Origin: an uncultured Atopobiaceae bacterium
GTDB lineage: Bacteria; Actinomycetota; Coriobacteriia; Coriobacteriales; Atopobiaceae
DNA: 5,565 nucleotides
NCBI GenBank assembly: GCA_900770865.1
Contig: CAAGLU010000298.1
Coordinates: 1-5,565, forward strand
Direction: 5' to 3'
Shown here piece by piece: positions 1 through 4,484 of this stretch. The position numbers and the translations under genes were made by a program. A model generated the notes under the pieces. It searched no databases, was not told the origin of the DNA, and saw only the letters and a program-made list of their open reading frames with translations. Numbering within the stretch: position 1 is the first letter of the stretch; every line of letters starts with the position of its first letter.

Positions 1-500
1 AGCTTGGCAGCCATGTCCTCATAGTCCATGCGCCAGACGCCCTGCTCGTCCTTGACCAGCGGCGACAGCACGATCTTGTAGCCGTTCTCCTCTATGCAGT
101 GCGTGAAGCCAATGTAGGTGGGGCTGTGGAGAAGCACGGCGTCACCTGGCGCGGCAAAGGCCGTAAGCGTGGAGACCAGGCCGCCAAGCACGCCGTTCTC
201 GTAGCCAATGTGGTCCGCCGTCAGGCCGCGCACGCCGTTGCGCCGGGCCTGCCAGTCAATGATGGCCTGGTAGTACTCGTCGCGCGGCGAGAAGTAGCCA
301 AACGCCGGGTGCTGGATGCGCTCGGCCATGGCGCGTGTGATGGAGGGCGCCGTGGGGAAGTTCATGTCGGCGACCCACATGGGGATGGCGTCGAAGCCCT
401 CCGCCGGCGCGTCCGGCACCATGCCGCCCGAGCCAAGCGCGTCGACCGCGATGGCATCCATGCCGTGTCGTTCCATGATTGATGTGAAGTCGTACGTCAT
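1..500 (-). CDS. patB: PatB/MalY-family PLP-dependent C-S lyase (cystathionine beta-lyase-like), N-terminal part
   Basis: Reading leftwards from the ATG at 500-498 gives 166 intact codons that run off the window edge. The protein starts MTYDFTSIMERHGMDA and shows the class of fold-type I PLP enzymes called PatB/MalY: MWVADMNF at residues 41-48, HPAFGYFSPRDEYY at 64-77, W83 followed by R86-R87, YENGVLGGLVSTLTAF at 100-115, PGD at 118-120 and SPTY at 126-129. Family members are about 390 residues, so roughly 40% is visible. The PLP-binding lysine lies outside, so activity cannot be judged. Known members cleave cystathionine (and often cysteine) to a thiol, pyruvate and ammonia in the cytoplasm. 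The start is supported by AGGAG (506-510) five bases upstream and by a 4-bp ATGA overlap with the deacylase gene before it, which suggests coupled translation. The symbol is a family label; malY would fit equally well, and exact substrate is inference. Confidence 0.88.
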   Translation of the reverse strand, partial: MTYDFTSIMERHGMDAIAVDALGSGGMVPDAPAEGFDAIPMWVADMNFPTAPSITRAMAERIQHPAFGYFSPRDEYYQAIIDWQARRNGVRGLTADHIGYENGVLGGLVSTLTAFAAPGDAVLLHSPTYIGFTHCIEENGYKIVLSPLVKDEQGVWRMDYEDMAAK

Positions 501-979
501 GCGGTCTCCTCTCGCCAGTCCTTGCACACGTCCACCCAGCCCTGCGATGCCGAGCAGCGCTCCAGCTCGGGAAGGGTGAGGCCAATCGCGCTGCTCTCGC
601 TTCCCGCCGCAGGGAACACGCAGTCAAAGCGGCGCAGCGAGACGTCCAGGTACGTGCGCACGCCGGGCTTCACGGCAAACGGGCAGACGCCGCCCATGGG
701 GTGACCCACCACCTGCGGCAGGTCATCGGGCGCCACGAAGCGTGGCTTTGTCCCAAACTCGCGCTTGAAGGCCGCGCTCCACAGCTTGGCGTCGCCCGCG
801 CACACCACGAGGACGGCGCCATCTCCCACCGCGCACGCCATCGTCTTGGCAATGCGCGCCGGCTCGCAGCCCAAGTCGCGCGCGGCCAGCTCCACCGTGG
901 CGCTCGACTGGTCAAACTCGATGATCTTGTCGGCAACGCCAAAGGGCTCGAGGTACGCCCGGACGCTCTCGACGGACAT
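497..979 (-). CDS. YbaK/EbsC-family aminoacyl-tRNA deacylase
   Basis: This 160-residue protein matches the usual length of single-domain YbaK/EbsC proteins, relatives of the prolyl-tRNA synthetase editing (INS) domain. Visible family signatures are SSATVELAARDLG (25-37), the IAKT segment with the expected active-site lysine K45, VVCAGDAKL (58-66), FGTKPRF (75-81), GHPMGGVCPFAV (92-103) and FPAAGSESSAIGLTLPEL (122-139). Known members act in the cytoplasm on mischarged tRNA, for example Cys-tRNA(Pro) for YbaK and Ala-tRNA(Pro) for ProXp; which substrate applies here cannot be read from the sequence. I chose the ATG at 979 because GAGGGG (989-994 on this strand) lies nine bases ahead. The in-frame ATG at 988 touches that site directly, and the open frame further up to 1117 runs into the preceding gene. 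It follows the phosphoesterase gene by 79 bases and overlaps the next gene by 4 bp. Confidence 0.9.
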   Translation of the reverse strand: MSVESVRAYLEPFGVADKIIEFDQSSATVELAARDLGCEPARIAKTMACAVGDGAVLVVCAGDAKLWSAAFKREFGTKPRFVAPDDLPQVVGHPMGGVCPFAVKPGVRTYLDVSLRRFDCVFPAAGSESSAIGLTLPELERCSASQGWVDVCKDWREETA

Positions 980-988
980 GGGCAACAT

Positions 989-994
989 CCCCTC
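989..994 (-). promoter_or_regulatory. Ribosome binding site deciding the deacylase start
   Basis: GAGGGG on the minus strand lies nine bases before the ATG at 979 and abuts the alternative ATG at 988. This favours the 160-residue form of the YbaK-like protein over longer in-frame starts. Confidence 0.6.
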
Positions 995-1001
995 TCGACG
1001 G

Positions 1002-1024
1002 CTGCCCACTTGCCGGGCAGTATC
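1002..1024 (-). promoter_or_regulatory. Possible internal promoter with overlapping inverted repeat, upstream of deacylase gene
   Basis: In the gap between the phosphoesterase stop (1059) and the deacylase start (979) the minus strand reads TGTGATACT, an extended -10-like element (GATACT at 1024-1019). It overlaps a 6-bp inverted repeat CTGCCC/GGGCAG (1002-1007 and 1015-1020) with a 7-base spacer. There is no convincing -35 box and no T-run, so this is neither a clear promoter nor a terminator. It may allow the downstream gene pair to be expressed separately; this is inference. Confidence 0.25.
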
Positions 1025-1058
1025 ACAAGAGAGTAGCCTATCACCGCTTGCGGCCAAG

Positions 1059-1784
1059 TTACCACCGCTGGCCGTAGGACTGGCCGGCACCGAGAACGCC
1101 TTCCTCGTGCGAGGCAAAGCCGTCGCTCTTGCGCAGCGCTCGCTTGTTGACCAGGTGTTCCTTCCAGCCGTACGAGAGCTGCAGCGGCGTGGGCGCCTCT
1201 AGCTCCACGTGGCCAAAGGCGTTGACCACCCGGGTTCCGCAGGCAAGCTCCCTCTCGCGCGAGAAATCCGTGATGTAGTTGGCATGCACGTGGCCGTGGA
1301 CCATGAGGGCGGGCCGCCAGCGCTCGAGCAGCGTGTTGAAGCACTCGAAGCCGCGGTGCGGCAGGTCATCCAGGTCTCCCACGCCACGCGCGGGCGCATG
1401 GGCGAGAAGCACGTCAAAGCCGCCCAAGAGGCGGATGCTCGGCTCGACCTTGCGAATGCGCCGACGCATCTCCTGCTCGGTGGACATGTAGGTGCCGTCC
1501 TTGTAGCGCATGGAGCCGCCCAGCCCAACAATGCGCAGGCCACGGTACACGTAGACCGAGTCGTCTACGCAGATGCAGCCCAAAGGCGGCTTGCGGCGGT
1601 AGCTCTCGTCGTGGTTGCCATGCACGTAGAGCACGGGGCACGTGAGCATGGTGACGAGAAACTCCAGGTAGTCGGCATCGAGGTCACCCGCGGCCAGGAC
1701 AAGGTCAACGCCCTCGAAGCGCGAGCGGCGGAAGTTGTCCCACAGCATGCGCTCCTCCACGTCGGCAATCGCGAGGATTTTCAT
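1059..1784 (-). CDS. Calcineurin-like metallophosphoesterase
   Basis: A 241-residue cytoplasmic protein of the binuclear-metal phosphoesterase superfamily. Motifs appear in the canonical order: D8 in AIADVEE, GD at 33-34, GNHD at 56-59, H129 in LLAHAP, and HGHVH at 163-167. These supply most of the expected metal ligands and the catalytic His of GNHD. The first motif is normally DxH, but here the third position is E10 (D-V-E), a variant that I recall in related proteins of anaerobic Gram-positives. It resembles the small predicted phosphoesterases related to Icc; the substrate is unknown and could be a phosphodiester or phosphomonoester. The start is supported by GGGGAG (1793-1798) eight bases upstream and by a 4-bp ATGA overlap with the BMP fusion gene, whose last codons contain that ribosome site. 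Coupled translation with the BMP protein suggests a functional link, which remains inference. The tail after about residue 205 is basic and not part of the core motifs. Confidence 0.9.
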   Translation of the reverse strand: MKILAIADVEERMLWDNFRRSRFEGVDLVLAAGDLDADYLEFLVTMLTCPVLYVHGNHDESYRRKPPLGCICVDDSVYVYRGLRIVGLGGSMRYKDGTYMSTEQEMRRRIRKVEPSIRLLGGFDVLLAHAPARGVGDLDDLPHRGFECFNTLLERWRPALMVHGHVHANYITDFSRERELACGTRVVNAFGHVELEAPTPLQLSYGWKEHLVNKRALRKSDGFASHEEGVLGAGQSYGQRW

Positions 1785-3778
1785 GGCCGCAGCTCCCCGG
1801 GTACGCCGGTAGCTGCCCCGGCGGCGCCGCCGGCCGCCAGCGTGCCGCCAGCCGCCAACGTGCCGCCAGCTGTCAGCCCACCGGCCAGGGACGTCTCGTC
1901 AACGGGATGCCAGTTTTCGGGAAGAATGCCCTCCACGTTGTCGTTGAGCCAGTCCATGGACACGACGTCCTGCTCCCTCAGCCTAGGCGAACCCGCCGGC
2001 TGCACCACGCCTGCCTGGCTTCTGAGCTCGCCCGCAAAGGGGTCGAGCACGCCGCGCTCGATGCCGTGCGTGAGCTGGTCGACGAGCTTGCACGAATAGT
2101 AGGGCAAATCGTCCGAGAGGCGCAGCCCAATGACCCCTGACGACATGCCATACCAGTAGCTTACCGCCTGCGGACGCGCAGTGTCATCGGCATCCTGCCA
2201 GGACCCGTTGAGAAGCCCCTGCACGATGAGCTCGTAGTAGCGGCCCCAGTTCCACACCGGCAGGGCCAGGTTGTGCACGCGACCGTTCACCATCTGGTAG
2301 AGGCCCAGCGCAAGCGGGTCGTCCCACGGCGCGGTGACGTCCGAGCCCGACATCACGGTCACACCCTCGTCGGCCATGTGGTGGTAGAGCGAGTCGCCAC
2401 CGCGCGTGGACCAGACCAGCCGCACCTTGACCTTGGGGTCCACCAGCGCCGCGCCAATGGCAAAGGCGTTTATCTCGGCAACCGAACCAAACATGGGGAC
2501 GTTTGCCTGGTAGCCCACGCGATGGTTGGTGGCAAAGCTCGCCGCCAACGCACCTGTCACGAACTTGGCCTCGTACATGCGCCCGTAGTAGGAGCGCACG
2601 CGGCTGTGCGGCAGGTTACAGGAGCAGTTGAGGAAGCGCACCTCCGGGTGGGCGATGGCCGCTTTGGCCGTACTCGCCATGAGCGTGGGCGAGCAGGTAA
2701 AGATCACGTGCACGCCCTGCTCAACAGCCGCGTCCACTACGGCCGTGAAGTCGTCTGGGGAGGAGCAGTCGTCGTAGGCAACAGTCTGCACCGTGCCGTT
2801 GAAGCGCTTCTCGACCTCAAGGCGTCCGGCGTCGTGGGAGCGCGCCCAGCTCGAGGTTGCCAGGGGTCTCTCGTAGAGAAACGCCAGGCGAAGCGGATTG
2901 GCTGGCGAGTAGGGTGTGTGGTACGAGAGCCGCGAGAGGACGCCACCGCGAGAGGTTGGCTCTACCTCCGGCTCGCTTACCAGCACCACGTCCTCGCGCG
3001 GACCCGCCAACGCGAGCTCGGACCACAGGCGGCCAAGGCGCTCGACCACGATGGAGGGCGGCGTGTCCAAAAGGCGCTCGTCCGGGAAGTAGCTCAGGTA
3101 CGCGAGAAGCGCGTCGCCGCAGGTTGCGTCCAGGTGCGAGCCGCCCGCGCGCTGGTAGAGCGAGCGGAAGTACTGGTAGGTGGAGGTGAGCTCGCGCACG
3201 GCTTCGTCTGGCCAGGGGGAGCCAAGGTCGCGGCCGAGAAACGCGGCCAGCCGCCGGTAGGAGCCCTCGCGCGAGAACTCGATGTCATAGGTTGGCGCTG
3301 CTCGCCAGAACTCGAGGAACTCGCCGTAGAGTCGACGCTCCGGGGCGTCCCACTGCTTGGGGAGCAGCCGCGTAACCTCGGCCTCGATGGAATAAGCGCC
3401 CAGGTAGCGCATCACGGAGGTGCGCTTGTTGCCCTCCTGGACGTAGAAGCGGTGCATGTACTCGTAGACCTTGACGGGGTCGCGGAAGCCCTCCGCGGTC
3501 TGGATGGTGTAGAGGTTTGACCACTTGGCTGCGAACTCCGTGGTGGGCGCAAGGACGGGCATAAAGGTGCGCGAGAAGGAGCGCTGCCTGCCCTCGGTGC
3601 GAGTGCCAGCCACCATGTCGAGCGGGATCTCCATGGTGCCCAGACGCACCTCGCCGGCAGTGTCGCCGGGGGCGAGCACAGAATCAAGCGCAGGCAGATA
3701 GGGGTAGATGCCAGCCGACGTGTCGCGGCGCAGGTCTCGCTCGCCGCGACGGAGGGCCTTTCTGTACTCCTCGCTCAT
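1781..3778 (-). CDS. ParB/Srx-like domain fused to BMP (PnrA/Med-type) ligand-binding domain, no signal peptide
   Basis: A 665-residue protein. Residues 1-165 include a conserved-looking stretch ending in YEYMHRFYVQEGNKRTSVMRYLGA (105-128), a pattern like the ParB/sulfiredoxin fold (compare EGNKR with the EGNHR-type motif). Residues 166-290 are a linker-helical region. Residues 294-620 resemble a BMP/PnrA periplasmic-binding domain: NPLRLAFLYERP (294-305), W311 near the ligand site, GVHVIFTCSP (355-364), HPEVRFLNCS (377-386), YYGRMYEAKFVTGALAA (397-413) and VGYQANVPM (421-429). The start MSEEYRKALRRGERD is polar, with no signal peptide, lipobox or membrane helix, so it is cytoplasmic. Classic BMP proteins are exported nucleoside-binding lipoproteins of about 350 residues; this longer cytosolic architecture, which I recall from clostridial and coriobacterial genomes, suggests an intracellular ligand sensor, like Bacillus Med. 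Function is inference. The C-terminus carries Gly/Ala repeats. AAAGGAG (3791-3797) lies 12 bases before the ATG, slightly far. Confidence 0.88.
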   Translation of the reverse strand: MSEEYRKALRRGERDLRRDTSAGIYPYLPALDSVLAPGDTAGEVRLGTMEIPLDMVAGTRTEGRQRSFSRTFMPVLAPTTEFAAKWSNLYTIQTAEGFRDPVKVYEYMHRFYVQEGNKRTSVMRYLGAYSIEAEVTRLLPKQWDAPERRLYGEFLEFWRAAPTYDIEFSREGSYRRLAAFLGRDLGSPWPDEAVRELTSTYQYFRSLYQRAGGSHLDATCGDALLAYLSYFPDERLLDTPPSIVVERLGRLWSELALAGPREDVVLVSEPEVEPTSRGGVLSRLSYHTPYSPANPLRLAFLYERPLATSSWARSHDAGRLEVEKRFNGTVQTVAYDDCSSPDDFTAVVDAAVEQGVHVIFTCSPTLMASTAKAAIAHPEVRFLNCSCNLPHSRVRSYYGRMYEAKFVTGALAASFATNHRVGYQANVPMFGSVAEINAFAIGAALVDPKVKVRLVWSTRGGDSLYHHMADEGVTVMSGSDVTAPWDDPLALGLYQMVNGRVHNLALPVWNWGRYYELIVQGLLNGSWQDADDTARPQAVSYWYGMSSGVIGLRLSDDLPYYSCKLVDQLTHGIERGVLDPFAGELRSQAGVVQPAGSPRLREQDVVSMDWLNDNVEGILPENWHPVDETSLAGGLTAGGTLAAGGTLAAGGAAGAATGVPGELRP
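1808..1888 (-). repeat. Gly/Ala-rich C-terminal repeat (TLAAGG units) in the BMP fusion
   Basis: Codons 631-657 of the BMP fusion encode a low-complexity tail: LAGGLTAGG, then TLAAGG twice, then an AAGAATG-like end. The DNA repeats a GCCGCCAGCGTGCC-like unit of about 18 bases. It lies beyond the folded BMP domain and is probably a flexible tail; unit number may vary between strains. Confidence 0.8.
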
Positions 3779-3790
3779 GGTGGCGGACGT

Positions 3791-3797
3791 CTCCTTT
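3791..3797 (-). promoter_or_regulatory. Ribosome binding site of the BMP fusion gene
   Basis: AAAGGAG on the minus strand is the only strong ribosome site ahead of the ATG at 3778. The 12-base spacer is longer than usual, but no closer site or alternative start is apparent. Confidence 0.6.
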
Positions 3798-3824
3798 CGT
3801 GCGCGGTGGCGCGCGGCGGGCGGT

Positions 3825-3864
3825 GGCCGGTCGCGGCCGGTCGCGGCTGGGCGCGGCTGGGCGC
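3825..3864 (-). repeat. Four 10-bp tandem units in the BMP-gene leader
   Basis: On the plus strand GGCCGGTCGC occurs twice (3825-3834, 3835-3844), followed directly by GGCTGGGCGC twice (3845-3854, 3855-3864), giving a consensus GGCYGGKCGC. The array lies between the predicted promoter and ribosome site of the BMP fusion gene, so it would be transcribed as part of its leader. The unit length is close to one helical turn. It could bind a protein or arise by slippage; the sequence does not decide. Confidence 0.75.
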
Positions 3865-3874
3865 GAGCGCGGTC

Positions 3875-3890
3875 ACTTGTTCAGACAAGT
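3875..3890. promoter_or_regulatory. Operator-like palindrome over the BMP-gene promoter
   Basis: ACTTGT-TCAG-ACAAGT is a perfect 6-bp inverted repeat around a 4-base centre. It overlaps the -10 hexamer and the expected transcription start of the minus-strand promoter. An outer GGTCA (3871-3875) is mirrored by TGACC (3897-3901), although the two repeats are not centred on the same point. The placement is what one expects of a repressor site, but the regulator is unknown. Confidence 0.5.
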
Positions 3891-3916
3891 ATATCTTGAC
3901 CGGAGCAAATGCGACT
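3888..3916 (-). promoter_or_regulatory. Probable promoter of the minus-strand operon
   Basis: The minus strand carries TATACT (3893-3888), a 5/6 match to the -10 consensus, in a short AT-rich island within very GC-rich DNA. A -35 is poor: AGTCGC at 17-base or GTCGCA at 16-base spacing. Transcription would start near 3881, leaving a leader of about 100 bases before the BMP fusion start. A weak -35 combined with an overlapping palindrome suggests a regulated promoter. Confidence 0.45.
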
Positions 3917-3930
3917 GCCATGCCACGCAA

Positions 3931-4001
3931 TGCCGCGGATTCTCGCCATTTAGGAATTTTCCGAACGGTTAGGGGGTTCTAACCGTTCGGAATGCGCGGC
4001 A
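3931..4001. repeat. REP/MITE-like intergenic element, copy 1, with 14-bp-stem hairpin
   Basis: The element is bounded by 7-bp terminal inverted repeats TGCCGCG (3931-3937) and CGCGGCA (3995-4001). Its left part (3932-3952, starting GCCGCGGATTC, ending CCATTTA) recurs exactly 80 bp downstream. Inside lies a perfect hairpin: TTCCGAACGGTTAG (3959-3972), a GGGGTT loop, and CTAACCGTTCGGAA (3979-3992). No T-run follows in either direction, so it is not a standard terminator. The family is not one I can name. Confidence 0.75.
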
Positions 4002-4010
4002 TCCCAGGGG

Positions 4011-4062
4011 CGCCGCGGATTCTCGCCATTTAAGGGGTCCTAACCGTCCAAAACGCGCGGCA
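4011..4062. repeat. REP/MITE-like intergenic element, copy 2, lacking one hairpin arm
   Basis: Starts with the same 21-bp block as copy 1 (4012-4032, exact) and ends in the same CGCGGCA (4056-4062), but is 19 bp shorter. The left arm of the hairpin is absent and only a diverged right arm, CCTAACCGTCC, remains. It lies in the same orientation, nine bases after copy 1. It looks like a decayed or deletion derivative of the copy-1 type. Confidence 0.7.
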
Positions 4063-4135
4063 CAGCAAGTCCGTGACGCCCGAAGGCGGGTTTCCGCAGC
4101 AACTGCGCACAAAAGGGGCACTCCGGCGCCGCCAT
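4040..4135 (-). CDS. Candidate 31-residue CxxC small protein (unproven)
   Basis: An ATG at 4135 on the minus strand opens MAAPECPFCAQLLRKP and continues to a TAG at 4042-4040, inside repeat copy 2, giving 31 residues with a CPFC pair. A ribosome site, GAGGTGA, lies five bases ahead, the best match in this intergenic stretch. No family is recognised and no clear promoter is seen. The frame is open further upstream, so chance is quite possible. Basic residues near the end and a zinc-knuckle-like single CxxC are all that can be described. Confidence 0.2.
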   Translation of the reverse strand: MAAPECPFCAQLLRKPAFGRHGLAVPRVLDG

Positions 4136-4198
4136 GCAAATCACCTCGTCATGTGTGGAATTTACTTCTTCGTTACAGCACATCACCAGTACGTAGCG

Positions 4199-4204
4199 TA
4201 GAAT
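4199..4204 (+). promoter_or_regulatory. Possible ilvD promoter -10
   Basis: TAGAAT is a 5/6 match to the -10 consensus in the most AT-rich part of the ilvD upstream region. The -35 is weak: TTACAG lies 20 bases away, and CAGCAC at 17. If used, transcription would start near 4211 and leave a leader of about 270 bases, long enough for RNA-based control. Confidence 0.3.
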
Positions 4205-4248
4205 CGTCCGCACAGTTTCAGAGCAAATGCGATGACAGGGCGAGTACT

Positions 4249-4293
4249 TGCCACGCCATCCCACAGCAAGCGGGCGAAATGAGAACCCGCGGT
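4249..4293. repeat. Possible degenerate, inverted third copy of the intergenic element
   Basis: Read on the plus strand, TGCCACGC (4249-4256) and AAATGAGAACCCGCGGT (4277-4293) resemble the two ends of the reversed element, TGCCGCGC and AAATGGCGAGAATCCGCGGC. Order and orientation agree, but the middle does not align, so this is suggestive only. Confidence 0.35.
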
Positions 4294-4411
4294 GGTTGGC
4301 AAGGAACATTCCCTCGAGCTGCTCGGGCGAACGCGCGCCGCCTCTGGGCCACCCCCCACGCAGGCAGCAGCGCAACTACCTCGGGCCGGAGCCCACCGTG
4401 AAGGGCATCGG

Positions 4412-4482
4412 GAGAACGCACCACGTCTCACCTGAAGTCGCATTTCTCGCACAAGAAAGGTTGCGCAGGAAGCGAGAGGTGA
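4412..4482 (+). promoter_or_regulatory. ilvD leader segment able to sequester the ribosome site
   Basis: The ilvD ribosome region is GAGAGGTGA (4474-4482). TCACCT (4428-4433) is exactly complementary to AGGTGA (4477-4482), and CTCGC (4446-4450) to GCGAG (4472-4476), so both can stack into one stem hiding the site. An upstream hairpin, GAGAACG (4412-4418) with CGTCTC (4424-4429), would compete for part of the same strand. This is the layout of a translational switch, but no ligand motif or T-box consensus is present. Confidence 0.3.
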
Positions 4483-4484
4483 CC

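Larger units (their letters stand above)
4063..4484. other. Non-coding stretch upstream of ilvD
   Basis: This 422-base region holds no recognisable protein gene or RNA gene. Open frames on both strands here lack family motifs. It contains the doubtful CxxC ORF, a weak plus-strand -10 (4199-4204), a 12-bp word GAGCAAATGCGA (4221-4232) also present at 3903-3914, a possible inverted third repeat copy (4249-4293), and small hairpins. Base composition is more AT-rich around 4135-4240 than in the genes. The right part is probably the ilvD leader. Confidence 0.6.

Noticed and set aside
1209..2099. 296-codon open frame on the plus strand across the phosphoesterase and BMP tail
   Set aside because: It is a shadow of two genes with well-placed ribosome sites and catalytic motifs on the other strand; its own product shows no domain.
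2273..3520. 415-codon open frame on the plus strand, antisense to the BMP fusion
   Set aside because: It has no family motifs, is rich in Arg, Ala, His and Val as expected from antisense GC-rich DNA, and the minus frame carries clear BMP signatures.
3959..3992. Rho-independent terminator
   Set aside because: The hairpin is strong but no T-run follows on either strand, and it lies between divergent genes, where no transcript is expected to end.
3931..4062. CRISPR array
   Set aside because: There are only two repeat copies with a shared hairpin body rather than unique spacers, and no cas gene nearby.
4074..4093. CGCC-TTCG-GGCG tetraloop hairpin on the minus strand
   Set aside because: The stem is only four base pairs and no T-run follows, so it is too weak to call a terminator.
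4277..4300. T-box-like ACCGCGGG on the minus strand
   Set aside because: The preceding bases are AACC rather than the TGGN needed to pair with the tRNA acceptor end, no stem I features were found, and the strand points away from ilvD.
4278..4401. Leader peptide for ilvD starting MRTRGGW
   Set aside because: It has no ribosome site, no cluster of Leu, Ile or Val codons, and no terminator/antiterminator pair.
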